From NCBI RefSeq assembly GCF_037126465.1, contig NC_088206.1, forward strand, positions 32,242,790-32,306,789: a stretch of 64,000 bases of DNA, in the 5' to 3' direction. This document shows, piece after piece, positions 11,079-22,603 of the stretch. Every line of letters starts with the position of its first letter. The stretch's first letter is position 1. Origin of the DNA: Ornithodoros turicata. Lineage: Eukaryota > Arthropoda > Arachnida > Ixodida > Argasidae. A program made the position numbers and the translations under genes. Below the pieces are notes generated by a model, which did not search any database, was not told the DNA's origin, and saw only the letters and a program-made list of their open reading frames with translations.

Positions 11079-11977
11079 CAGTTGTTGTAATTTCGCGACT
11101 CCAGAAAATCCAGATCATTCTTGCAGGGCACGACCCTTTCAGCAAGCAAGAGGAATGCTACGAAGCTAATAAAAGAAGAAAAACAAAAGATGAAAAAGTT
11201 TTTATGTTCATGCACAACATACAAAGTTCCACACGTAGTTCCGCATGAACCGTTATTTGAACCGGTTACCAGTACTTTTTTAACGGTTCAGTTCCGGTTC
11301 ACCTCCAAGATGGCGTCGACTGTTTCGGTTCGGTTCAGTTCCGGTTCGGCAAAAAATAACGGTTAATAACGGTTTTCGGTGCAGGTTCGGGTTCGATTCG
11401 ACTCTCTGGTGTAAAACCCCTCCGATGGTCAGCGCTTTTTCCATGCTAGGATCCTTATACATAGTGTGGAATACTCGTTTCCTTAGCAATCAATGTGTTC
11501 AATCTAACCCTACTAAATATAAGCTATTTTCGTTGCGATGCGCATTACATGGATGCCAAAGATTACATTTATTATTTCAGTTATACACTTGTTTATTTCG
11601 ATAAACTACACATTTACAGATAAATTACAGATTTCCCTATTCACAGATTGGCATTACAGCATTGAATTTAATAAATTTTATCTTGTGCTTTTGTGTATGG
11701 CTATCCTTTGCATGTCTATGCTTGCATGCAAACCGCCTACTGCACACCTGTTGTAGCGTGAAAAAATTTGCGAGTGAAGTCGGCCCAGGCAAATAAATGA
11801 CCAAAGAACGCGAAAAATGTGCGAGGGTAAGCGCACACGCAGCCCTCTGGCCACGCGCCGCCCGCAGGAAAAAGTACGCGAACGGACCAGACGCGACGGT
11901 GGCGCTGCCCTCGTGGCCATGTCTGAGTTCCTCATCCGGTCTCCTACGACACCCCCTCCTACTACTTTATTGGCTTC
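11079..11977. other. Non-coding stretch with GGTTC-rich segment
   Basis: From about 11236 to 11405 the sequence is a dense run of ACCGGTTCGGTTC-type motifs and inverse forms. The composition resembles the ends of the hAT-type element at 21568-22595, so it may be a related but eroded element. No target duplication was recognised and no gene was seen in the rest. Confidence 0.4.
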
Positions 11978-13045
11978 AATAAAATATTTTCACTTGTACA
12001 AATGTGTATGTCTGTTGCTTGTATGTCTTGAGGCGTGAGAAGGAAAGTATGCTATGTCAAGGGTGAGCATGGGGGGAGGAAAACACTCTTCGAATGATGA
12101 TGGCACCGCCTCGTTCGGGGATGTAATAAATCATGCGGAAAAGGAATCAGATGCAATTTGGTTGGTGGTTATGTACTTTGCATGTTGATGCATGTTCAAA
12201 TGCGAGAAGGAATTCCTTGTAAAGCGGCGCGCGGCCGCGAAACGCGTGGGCGGTCTTGCCGCCCGCTCCTCCTTGGCGCTCAATATCTTGCTCCAAATGT
12301 CTCTCTAAATCCGACCTATGGTCACCAGTATCTCCCTATATCGGGAGATACACATAATCTCCTCCTGGGTAGTTTCATTTCAAATCAAACAAGCTGTGGC
12401 ACTTTGCATTTCCGATAACGGCGAAAAAAATGATGTAGCTATTGCCGAGCAAAGAAAAAAGAAGGCATTTTGGAGTTTCTATGTCGCGCCGTTCGTCAAT
12501 GAGGAGCGACGGAAGATTGAGGCTTTCAAAATTGAACATTCGTTTGGCGCGAGTTTGAACGCCGCTAGCGTCGGCGTACTTTGACCTACCACGGTCAAAC
12601 TTTTTTACTCGTTCTCTGGGTCGTCCGCAACTAGCGTTCATACTGTGATTGCCATGCAAAATTTAGTGATGCGTGAAATTGCGTGAAAAATTGCGTGAAA
12701 TGCGTGAAAAATTGGCAAAGTTTGCTCTTTGTGCGAAAACCACTGAAGTTCAGCGCTACATGAAAGACCATCCACGATAGTGAGAAATGCCAGCTGCACG
12801 CCATTTTATTGTTCGTTATAAGGCCTTTCTAATGGTACCAAGCTCATTATTGCATCGTTCGCAGAGCGGCAAGGGCCGAGGGGACAATTAAACCATACCC
12901 ATGAAAAATGGAGCCTTTCGCACCCCTGTAGTCCAAAAAAACCAGCCGAAACATGCCCTTATATTTTTATATTTTGCAAGTGTATCCTCGGACTGTCCGC
13001 AGAAAAGAAATTGGGACTTTCAGGCGGAAAGCGCTGGGATTTTTT
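11978..13045 (+). repeat. Left terminal inverted repeat (about 1.07 kb)
   Basis: Matches 15740-16754 in inverse orientation. Shared blocks include the outer AATAAAATATTTTCACTTGT, a stretch translating to similar peptides in both copies, and the inner end around TTTGCAAGTGTATCCTCGG. Long inverted repeats of this size are unusual compared with the 10-50 bp of most DNA transposons. Confidence 0.8.
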
Positions 13046-13391
13046 TTTTCTCTCCCTCGGTACAGCATGCCACCAATGGCCCTAGGACTGGGTCCGCCTT
13101 ACCGCGGTTCCCTTCACGGACCGCCTGTGAACAATATTTCAGTATGCATAATACAGATGTTTCTTAAGAAAACATTCAGAGCTACCAATCGCTGCTATCT
13201 CTCCACCAGCCGCATATTAGCCTAGTCAGTAAGCTGGAACAGCGTACGAGCGCATTTTCACATGTCTATAACATTTTATTATGCCACTTGAAACAGCTGA
13301 ATATTGTGCGTTCTGGTAGGTACCTATACCTTAACGCCCTGCAATCTCCCCCATGAGTCCTGAATGCACTGTCACAGCCCTAACTCAGCGT

Positions 13392-15804
13392 TCACACATT
13401 TCCTGGGTCGTTGCGAACAATATTGCGCAATGTGATCTCTGATGGCTGGTCCTGTTGGCATTTCTCCCACACGAAGTTTGAGCGAAGGCCTTGCACGGAA
13501 CGTACAGACTTCCACGTCTCCTGTTTCAACTGCCGGAAACTTTGTAGCTCCTCTCGTGGCAGGTGAACAACGGTCACTTTTTGCAGCTTTCCTGACAGGG
13601 CACGGACAAGCTCACTGGCGTTTTGAATGGCATGAACTGCTAGGGAGCGAAGGTTGTGAACTGTAGCTGCGTGCTTCACAACACCTCCAATGCCGTCACA
13701 GGCGTTTTTTCCGTGGCCAGGAGCTGAAAAAAACCCATTTCTTCAGTGAACTGAAACCGATTTTTAAAATGTGCGCTTGCTTCATCGGAGATGTAGATAG
13801 CGGTGCCATAAATAGGAACGTTTTCATCGATGTCGTTGTCAATTTTCTGAATGGCAAGGAGCGCTGCGGCGGTGTCATGTCGCGTGCATCGCTGACCACG
13901 GCGTAGCTGCGCGTGCCACCTTTTGCTGTCGTGAACACGCATGTAAATATAAAAACGCGTTTTCTTCCAGTGATAGCTCTGGATCTCATTAGGTAGGATC
14001 ACCGTCCAGTTCTCTGCAAAATCAAAGTGGAACATTACGGTTGCTCGCACCACATTCTGCTTTTCCTGTCGAATGGCCTGGCGTTGTGCACTTCTTGTGT
14101 AATCGTTGCTGATGTTGCTGATGATGCATCGTGCCTGATGACATCGAGGAAGCTCTGAAGAAGCAATATTTTTTTCGCAAGACCTCCGTGCTCCCAAAGG
14201 GCCATGTCCAATGCCTCAACATCCTCTGAAATCTGTACGCTTTCTGGGGTTAAAGCCTCTCTGCCAGGACATGCGCGACACTCGCCAAGAAAACAAGCTT
14301 CCTGGCGCTCCGGACACAGGCAACGGTTCTACCATGGTCATGCTAAAAGCAGACGCGTTGTTAATCGCGATAGCATAGAGTTCAAAGTTTTCACAATAGA
14401 CACAAACGCATTCTTCCCTACATGGGCTGATACTGACCCATTTCGGCCTCAGGCTGTAGAATTTGGTCAGGTTCAGTTTGATGTTGGGGTGAGCAGTTCT
14501 AAACTGTTCATAAGTTTCACGGATGGAACGGGTCACGTACCGCTTCGGCTGACTTACTTTTACCCCTCCTTCCTGGACTTGAATCACGTCTCTGGGCCGA
14601 GGGCTTTGCACTAAGCAGTCAAGTTCGTCGCCGGTGAAGAATTGAAGAGCAGCGTTTACATGTTCCTCGCTCAGCGGATGGCCCTGATATGGATAAGGGG
14701 CACCCCACACATGCTTGTCTTTCTCGACTTCCGCACCATATAACGGGTAGCCTCCGGAATTGCTTCCAGGATCTTACTTTCTGGCCACGACGCAGGAATC
14801 AAGGTGAGCAGCCGAAAACGTTCATACAGCGATGAACTCATGCTGTACGCGGTTCCCATATTAGCGATCCATTCGCCGCACGCACGACTGACACCCTTCA
14901 CTCTTGGAGATTCCACTGGGACATCGAAGGGGGTTTCAATTTTGCGGCTGGCCTTTTTGTCGAGAGCTTCCTGTATTTCAACGCACTTTCGTTTCGCAAA
15001 TCCTTGGACTGACCGTCTTTTCGACCTCACTGGAGTTACATCAATTCCTGCCGACTTTAAGCACTCATTGATGCCATCGACAGCATCCGGTTAAGCAACG
15101 TACTGGTCATCCACCATGCTTCTTTCGGTTGGCGGCGACGAATCCACTGGTCCAGGGTCACTCACTTTCTCACTAAAGTACCTAAAACAAGCTCTGCAGA
15201 TGTAATCAGTCTCTTTCACTTTATTGGCGTTTTCGGAGGAAAGAAGAGCCTCTACAGCTTCGACGCCGATATCTGTAACACAGCGGAAATCCTTCGTGCG
15301 GAGAATTTGCTTCTTGTGGATCGCACGATAGTCTGGACAGTAAACACGATATTTGCTGTATAACGAAAATGCCACGGTGCACAACTCACTGCTGCATACC
15401 GACGAAAAGGTCTCTAGATCAAATAATGGCAGACTGAAAATCGCCTGTCGGCGTCGAAGTCGAGTCGAAGCTTCAGAATGAACAGCAAGCTGGGTGGGAC
15501 ACGAGGGGAACCAATGAAACATGACGCGCTGTAATCGGATTTGAGCCCCCACCTTTGACAACGTTGTTGTTTTAACCGAGAGCGGAGGACACCTCGGCGA
15601 GGCGCCAGACATGTAGCCTGGGCAAGGTTTGGAACAGACAGAAGGAAGTGGCCTTCGGAAGCCGGGGCTGAAGCGTTGAGACGTCAAAGATTTTTTTGTA
15701 ACGAGTGTGGTTCTCAGCAGTTGATGAGATAACACACCCCACGTAAAAATTCCCAGCGGCTCTCCGCCTGAAAGTCGAATCCCAATTTTTTTTTCTGCGG
15801 ACAC
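13392..15804 (-). pseudogene. DDE-type transposase, frameshifted
   Basis: The reading runs leftward in at least five pieces: 15804-15091 (with a C-x2-C pair), 15030-14671, 14710-14216 (an R-P-K-W followed by cysteines), 14197-13676 and 13679-13392. Motifs in order are F-D-F-A-E-N-W, a V-S-D in a neighbouring frame, I-S-D-E then H-F-K-N-R-F, and G-H-G-K-N-A-C-D-G-I-G-G-V-V-K across a frame change. The acidic residues of the first three would be the catalytic triad. The same motif order occurs in a widespread group of animal transposases whose superfamily name I cannot give with certainty. It sits inside the long inverted repeats, consistent with being the element's own enzyme, and is inactive as written. 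Confidence 0.6.
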
Positions 15805-16754
15805 TCCGAGGATACACTTGCAAAATATAAAAATATGAGGGTATGTTTCGGGTGGGGTTTTTGGACTACAGGGGTGCGAAATGCTCCACTTTTCAGGGGT
15901 ATGGTTTAATTGTTCCCCGACCCTTTCCGTTCTGCGAACAATACAATAATGAGCTTGGTACCATTAGAAAGGTCTTACAACGAGCAATAAAATGGTGCGC
16001 GGCTCGCCTTTCTGACTATCGTGGAGGATTTTTGATGTAGCACTGAACGCATGAACAAAATTTTGCATGGCAATGACAGTATGAACGTTAGTTGCGGACG
16101 ACCCAGAGAACGAGTAAAAAAAGTATGAGCGTGGTAGGTAAAAGTACGCCGACACTAGCGGCGTTCAAACTCGCGCAAAACGAATGTTCAATTTTGAAGG
16201 CTCAATCTTCCGTCGCTCCTCATTGACGAACCGCGCGAGATAGAAACTCAGAAATGCCTTCTTTCTTCTTTGCTCGGCAATAGCTACAACATGAATTTTT
16301 TTCGACGTTATCGGAAATTCAAAATGTCGCGGCTTGTTTGATTTGAAATGAAACTACCCTGGAGGAGATTACGTGTATCCCCCGAAATAGGGAGATACTG
16401 GTGAGCATAGGTCTGATATAGAGAGACATTTGGAGCAAGATACTCAGCGCCAAGGAGGAGCGGGCGCCAAGACCGCCAACGCGTATCGCGGCCGCGCGTC
16501 ACGTACAAAGGGATTGCTTCTCGCGTTTGAACATGCATCAACATGCAAAGTACATAAACACCAACCAAAATGCATCTTATTTCCTTTCCACATCATTTAT
16601 TACATCCCCGAACGAGGAGGTGCCATCATCATTCGAAGAGTGTTCTCCTCCCTCCATGCTCACTCTTGACATAGCATTCTTTCCTTCTCGTGCCTCAAGA
16701 CATACAAGCAACAGACATACACATTTCTACAAGTGAAAATATTTTATTACATCT
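15740..16754 (-). repeat. Right terminal inverted repeat (about 1.0 kb)
   Basis: Inverse partner of 11978-13045. Its outer boundary coincides with AATAAA on the - strand, immediately after the last exon-like block of the micro-exon cluster at 16839-17767, so the repeat could supply that cluster's poly(A) signal. Confidence 0.8.
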
Positions 16755-16838
16755 AATGGTACTCGGGATTGCCAATTATGTTGCCAATTATGTTGCCAAT
16801 CTGCGTGAAGGAGAAGAACCCAGCGAAGAACCTTCACA

Positions 16839-17767
16839 CCTGAAACAGAAGAAACATACATAAAGCAGTACACATTTCTACAATAGAAAATGCTTTTAAT
16901 GCATTTCTAACAAATCTGATAGTGACTCTTCAAACACTCCCAAATTAAACACGTAAGGGCATCCGAATCTGAAAGAAAACATAAAATCAGCATTCGTCAC
17001 ATTGCTTACCCAACCGGATAATTCAGCAGCAGCAGTATGCATCATCATTATCATCATCTGATCTGATCTGAAAGAGAACATAATATTAGTAACAACATCC
17101 AAAGTTTCATTCACTAATACATACACTGCATGGGTGGCCCGGAAAATAGGAAAACAAAGACAGCAACTATTAATATCATCTACATCTTCATACAATAATG
17201 CATAAAGTGATGTGCCAATGTGCTTCTATAATCTGAAAGAGAATCTCAATTAATATCTTCATCAAACATTCAATAATACATACCTTGAGAGGTGAGTGCT
17301 GAGTCTGAAAAAAGATAGTTGAAATTAATAACAAACACGGTAACAGGACCACATAACTATGCTCACATTCCGGTCGTGGTGGTGGTATCCACCGATTATC
17401 TAAAAGATAGTTGCAACTCATCAATCAAAGTCATATGCTGGTACATATTTGCGTTATCACTCACACCAACCGAGTCGTCTGAAATGAAACACGTACATTA
17501 ACATCAAATGAAAATCAATGAAATGTCTCTAATACATAACTCGGTGTGGTGGTTCAGGTGCTGAAAAGAGAGGAACTTTAAGCACAACTCACTTTTCATA
17601 TTCACTATTTCCTTACCATCGTCAAAGTAAAACACTGGGCTTGATGTGAAGGCTGAGAAAGACAACATTCTTAAGAAAACTAACTTGAGGGGGAAAACAC
17701 CAGAACTTACCACTATCATCATCATCATCGACTCCATCTTCAATCCGAATAGGTGAACTCGAGAAAA
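16839..17767 (-). CDS. Candidate micro-exon gene (array of tiny exons)
   Basis: On the - strand a run of very short blocks is bordered by pyrimidine tract plus AG and by GT. The clearest are 17757/17767-17711 (47 or 57 nt), 17652-17617 (36), 17478-17445 (34), 17399-17367 (33), 17304-17284 (21), 17232-17194 (39), 17067-17010 (58) and a last one from 16968. A 21-nt block at 17560-17540 has a good acceptor but a changed donor. Gaps between neighbouring blocks are mostly 41-62 nt. The 36-, 33-, 21- and 39-nt blocks are multiples of three and keep one phase (1), giving an open, acidic, Ser/Pro-rich peptide. The 34- and 58-nt blocks break that pattern, so the copy may be damaged, and no full protein can be asserted. 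It resembles the micro-exon genes of schistosomes in architecture only. I do not recognise a family. Confidence 0.45.
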
Positions 17768-17771
17768 CTGA

Positions 17772-17934
17772 GAAGGCTCAATCTTCCGTCTCTCCTCATT
17801 AACGAACCGCGCGACATAGAAACTCCGAAATGCCTTCTTTCTTCTTTGCTCGGCGATAGCTCAACATCAATTTTTTTCGCCGTTATCGGAAATGCAAAAT
17901 GTCACGGCTTGTTTTATTTGAAATGAAACTACCC
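17772..17934 (-). repeat. Third, partial copy of the long inverted repeat
   Basis: About 160 bp closely match 16198-16362 in the right inverted repeat, in the same orientation. The match stops abruptly just before the first exon-like block of the micro-exon cluster. This places transposon sequence on both sides of the cluster, so the cluster may be part of a larger or rearranged form of the element. Confidence 0.75.
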
Positions 17935-17941
17935 TTCTATG

Positions 17942-19251
17942 AGTACTACTCAGCTAAGTGTACCGGCACCTCTCTCAACTCTGCGGTCACTACATGGCCG
18001 AACGAGTCCGTGAGCTTCTTCAGCGTGCTCGCTTCCTCGGAAGACGGGGGTAACAAGAATTTTCGGATCACGGTGATGTCGGCACCTTAGTCGACCAGCG
18101 CCATAGATTATTCGTTTCCTGATCTCACTTTGACGTGTCGGTTAGAATTCTCGCTGTCACCCGTTTCTCGTGATCATCTGGTTTCTGTGCCTCCGCCCTG
18201 GCTTCGAACATTTGCTCGTCCCTTGCTACCGTTTTAGACTTGTTTTCGACCTGCAAGGCTGTCCTTTTGGGACACTCGTTCCTGAAATGCCCTAACTCCT
18301 CCAAAAGTGGCATCTACGTCCGTTGTTAACCCTGGTCCCACTGTCGCGGTCTTTTTGTTGCGGTTTTTTTCCTTAAATTCTGCCCGTCTGGCACGTAGTG
18401 CCTCCTCAAAACTACGCAAGTAGGCTTCACCTTTCCCTGTCTTGCTTCCTTCGTGACATTCTGCAAATTTTGCGAGCTCCTCAGGCGTTAGCCATTTACT
18501 GACTCATTGAGAGCTACATAGGACCTAGTACTCTCACCCATGGTCAGTTTCATTTGGTCTGCTACTACTAGTCGCATCAGCTCCTCAAAATTTCTTAGCC
18601 TCTACTCCTTACCTAGAACTCCCAGTGACTAGTCAATCTTGTTGCGAGCTGGACCCCTTTTTCGTCTCTCTGCTTAACCGCCGCACGAAACATTCTGTAG
18701 TACTCCGCAGGGGAAAGTCTCCTATCCGATAATACCATTTCCTTTAGTTCTTCGTAACTAATCAGCTTGTCAGTCACAGCGCGTGATACAGCTGCGCGAA
18801 CCTTTTCAGTTAAGAGCGGCATGACAATTGCTCCCTGAATTCCCTTCGGAACCCCAAACGAACGGAACATCGTTTCCACACCATCAAACCACGAAGGCAC
18901 CCTGGGCTCAGAATCAGGCACAGTTGTCAGTACCCCTCGCATAAGCTGCGAATACTTTATTTGGTCACCACTGTCCTTAGACTCTCGTCGACTAGAACCC
19001 GACTCACTCACGCTTGCTGCTCTCGCATTACACAATTCTAGCTCTAACCGCAAGCGCTCGGGTCGAAGCTTTTTTAATTCTATCTCCTCAGATACCGAGC
19101 GTTCCGCTACTGGTACATTTACAGTACCCTCTGCCATCTCTATCTGAGTTAACCGATTCTGATTGTTACCCGCCACGTGTTCCAGACTGTCAATTTTCTG
19201 ACAAACCGACCTAGTCACAACTGGCCCATCGAAGCAATCGAGGTGTCTCAC
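17942..19251 (-). pseudogene. LTR-retrotransposon gag and protease relic
   Basis: The 212-residue frame 19251-18613 starts M-R-H-L-D-C-F-D-G and continues through an E/K/R-rich helix and a segment ending S-P-A-E-Y-Y-R-M-F. It has the look of an arthropod LTR-retrotransposon Gag. Frameshifted pieces follow at 18419-18234 and 18313-18125, where G-H-F-R-N-E-C is the second half of a zinc knuckle. Further left, around 18093-17945, a frame reads A-L-V-D, stop, G-A-D-I-T-V-I, the retroviral-type aspartic protease active site with a stop at the catalytic Thr. No reverse transcriptase follows because transposon sequence starts at 17934. Confidence 0.65.
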
Positions 19252-20435
19252 CTGTCACGATTGATTCCTCTTCCAGGACGCTTTCTCTTCACCGTGTCAC
19301 AATCACACCAACACTGCACCAGCCCTGTAGCCAAAGTTGCACAACTTGCTCTGTATGTCCCTCGACGACGTCACTGCTACACCCAGATTCGTTGTACACT
19401 CAGAAGCACATAACCGATGTCTCCTCTCCCAGCGTGAAAACTGAAGCGCTGCCGATGACTCCTCCAAGGTTCCACCGCTGTTGTCTACAGGTGAACTGAC
19501 CTTCCGTGCCGACGTTCCCGCAGCTCCTTTTCTACGATGCAGCCTTACGCTCAGTCAGCGATCTTCCCAGGCTCCTCCAGAGACCCCGCTGTCAGCTCTC
19601 AATGCAATCAAACGATGTTACATCCACCTCTCACCTCCAGTGATCTTGCTGTTACCAACGTCGCACCATCCTGTCGACTGCGACAGTAGAAATGTGGATG
19701 AATGAATAATGATAATGATGATGATGATAAAGTTGCCTGAAGTGCTGTTATCCTACGACGGTGGATGAATCCAGATGTCAGCAGCAGTTCCGGACGGGTT
19801 CGGGTGAGGACGTGGTCAAGCGAAGAGTCAGCTGTGGATCGATGAAGAGAGCAATTTATTTACAGTAATCTACTAGATGTCTCACAGGGACAAGGCTTCA
19901 AGTTGAAATCCAGAATATTTCCACAAAGCTAAGTTTCTCCTTTTCAAGAGAACATGGCGTCATGTCCCGCCCACATAGTGACATCGCACTAATAACCAAT
20001 AAACACAATAATTTAGGGACAACTCACTTTCCTAATTTAAGTATCAGTCACGTCGCCAGAAACTGACGTGTGGAGATCCCATCCAATCACGGTTGTAAAC
20101 CTCAAGCAAATCACAAGCAAGCCACCGCCAATCCCTAATCCACCTGCTCCGTAACTGTACGGCAGAAGCGACACCATATTGACGTCCGCACCTCAATGGG
20201 CATTGTGAGGTAACTCTGGCTTTCTTACGTTGAACATTCAAGGACATGGCCTTGGCTAAGTGCCATACAGCAACACGTGGAATCGTTTACATGTTCGGGG
20301 AAGTGACAAAATTAAAATAATCACAACGTGACAGTGACTATGTGAAAGGGGAATGACCGTGACTGTGCAGGAGGACCTTGAGAAAATTCCCATGAGCCTG
20401 AAAAGAGACAAAAGAGAGCGTGTACTGTGAGAGGA
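19252..20435. other. Leader or LTR region of the gag relic, unresolved
   Basis: By position this should hold the leader and 5' LTR of the gag relic on the - strand, but no second LTR copy exists in the window to define borders. A short GAT/AAT-rich microsatellite lies at about 19692-19730. No other gene was recognised. Confidence 0.4.
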
Positions 20436-20951
20436 TTAGGAATACAAATTATGAATAGTGAAAAGGATTCCTGGGTCTTCGCTTATCTGACACTGGAACT
20501 TATTATTGAGATAGGATTCGCACTGTTGCTTGAGCCGCTGGGAAGGAACGCCGGACTGTAGGATGAAAATAGATACGTTGGCGATTGAGTGTCCTGGTTT
20601 ACGGAAATGACGTGAGACCTGCAGATTAAGCGTTTTCGAGACGTCAGATTTGTCGTTGGTGAACCGCGTAAATGACATAGCTGTCTGTCCGACATATTAG
20701 GCGCTGCATTCATTGCAGTGAAGAAGATAGACAACATTTGAAGAATTCCAGTTAAAATCGCCATTAATTTTGACCCGATAATTAGAATTGGTAATTTCTG
20801 TAGATTTAGCATCTTGCATCGATTTAGAAATTTGGCATTTACTTGCATTAAAATGGTGACAACCACCGTTATTTTCTGGAAGTTTGTTAATTTTGACATC
20901 TACTAGTCCGTCTTGGCTCTTCCGCGCACGGCGATAGGTGAAAACATTCAT
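20436..20951 (-). pseudogene. Penelope-like element GIY-YIG endonuclease relic
   Basis: Leftward from 20951 the frame reads V-V-Y-L-L-H-C-N-E-C-S-A, then a stop (TAA at about 20697), then Y-V-G-Q-T-A. It continues L-Q-V-S-R-H-F-R and Q-Q-C-E-S-Y-L-N-N-K-F. This is the C-terminal GIY-YIG endonuclease of Penelope-like retroelements, with its upstream Cys-x2-Cys. In the active nuclease the motif V-Y-L-I followed by Y-V-G-Q-T is continuous, so the stop between them inactivates this copy. The reverse transcriptase part is missing. Confidence 0.8.
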
Positions 20952-21559
20952 CCTTCATCCGATCAGGTTGTGAGAATAGACTACTTCAGACAATCCCAGA
21001 GAGCGTAACTCTCCTTTGAAAAATGGGAACTTGCTAATGACAAAGGAGGAGAAGGTCTCTAAGCTGTACGTTTCGGTTCCTTCTCTCTCGGCTGGGTTGT
21101 GCACGAGGAGTCAAGGTCAGCGAAAACGAAACGTGAAAGACGGTTCGTTCCAGTAATCTCCCGGGATGCAACGCGTACTCAAGGAGCACTAGGATTTTCT
21201 GAAATCATCTATTGTGGAGTTTGGAGTTTTCTGGCGCAATAGAGAATTGTGTAGAGGCGGTTAAGTATCGTGCCAATATTAGGAACGCTGCCATTGAATG
21301 TGACAGTGAGATTTACGTGATTTAAGTGAGGAGACTAGATTCTGCAGTAAATATAGGGTGTATCCACATGAGTCAAACGAACCCGTTTGGCCGCAACGGT
21401 GGTGGTCACTTTTTCGGCACAGCTGCCGAGATTATCTAGCGTTTCCTCGAAAACGAAGCCTAGAATGACGTTTTGAAATCCGGTCGCACCCATTCGCTTC
21501 TTTTATCCCGGTGACACTTCGTCACTGTTGTCCTCGCGTTTTCTTTTACGAAAACTATG
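20952..21559. other. Non-coding stretch
   Basis: No gene or element recognised between the Penelope relic and the hAT element at 21568. Confidence 0.4.
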
Positions 21560-21567
21560 GTTGTGAC

Positions 21568-22595
21568 CAGGGTGTCGGAGCGAACCGAAAACCGGAACCG
21601 AAAACCGAAAAAAACGCTATTTTGGTGCGAACCGGAACGGAATCGAAACCGTATACGTTTTTTTTTCGCTCAGGAGGGAAACCGAAAAATATATTTAACG
21701 GTTTTTGGTCCAAGAAAAAACTTCGCCGATTTGGACTACGGATAGGCGAATGAAACAGACGTCGTATGCTCTGAAGTCATGTCATGGATACTATACGAGG
21801 GTTGCGGTTACGGTGGAATGTATGTCGGTATACTATGACCCTTAGGCTCCCTTTGTAATGGTTTATCGTTCGCGCACGAACACAGACTTAGAGGTACACG
21901 TGACTCTCTAGCAATGTGCCGTAGTGTTCGTTTTAATTTGATCCCCGCAAACTCTCCTCAACTAAACAGCGACCCAAGGGAGCTGCATAACGGCTCTTTA
22001 TCGGTAATGTCGCGCAACGCGTCCCTTGTTTGAGAACAGCTAAGTTCAATACATTTACGTATACGCGATGGCAAGCCCGTGCGAAGTGGCAACTCTTTTG
22101 TGGACAGGACACGAAGAAAATAAAACGGAACCGTCGAGCGCGTTTGTGAGTGAAGGTGTTCCTTGATTTGTGTCGTACTCGTGCGATTGTGCTTGCTGGC
22201 TAGACAGTAGCAACAGAAATTCGGATGGGACGCGATCGCTCCAACCCAGCAAGAAAGTACTTTACTTATGAGATCACGCCAAACAAGTCAATTTGGAGCA
22301 TGTGCTTCAAGAGGGAGAAAGCCCATTTGAACAGACAGTAACCTACAGGAACCAGGAGCTACCAAGTTCACAGCTGTCTATTAATATTAAATACCATGTA
22401 TGCGGAATAAACGAGTTTACATTTTGTAACATCGATTTTTGTTTTGTGGGGATGAATATTCCCAGCAGAAGCGGAACCGGTTAAAAACCGGTATGAACCG
22501 TTATTTTTTTGCTCCGGAGCAGAACCGGTACCGGATCGTTTATGATGTAACCGGAACGAAAACCGGAACGAAAAACGTTTCGGTTCGACACCCTG
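21568..22595. mobile_element. hAT-type element, 1028 bp, perfect 8-bp duplication
   Basis: Both ends carry CAGGGTGTCG in inverse orientation, and the flanks are the exact duplication GTTGTGAC (21560-21567 and 22596-22603). Inside each end is a dense array of GGAACCG and AACCGGAA motifs, likely subterminal transposase-binding repeats. No transposase is visible in the middle, so this is a non-autonomous copy; the exact flanks suggest a fairly young insertion. Confidence 0.9.
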
Positions 22596-22603
22596 GTTGT
22601 GAC

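Larger units (their letters stand above)
11978..16754 (-). mobile_element. DNA transposon with about 1-kb terminal inverted repeats
   Basis: The stretch 11978-13045 on the + strand is repeated in inverse orientation at 15740-16754, giving terminal inverted repeats of about 1 kb with scattered differences. Both outer ends begin AATAAAATATTTTCACTTGT. Between them, on the - strand, lies a frameshifted DDE-type transposase relic (13392-15804). No target duplication could be settled. A further 160-bp piece of the inverted repeat occurs at 17772-17934, beyond a block of tiny exon-like segments. Confidence 0.8.

Noticed and set aside
17125..17139. A 15-nt block as a further micro-exon
   Set aside because: It would fit phase 1 and has a GT donor, but the acceptor lacks AG; too short to support.
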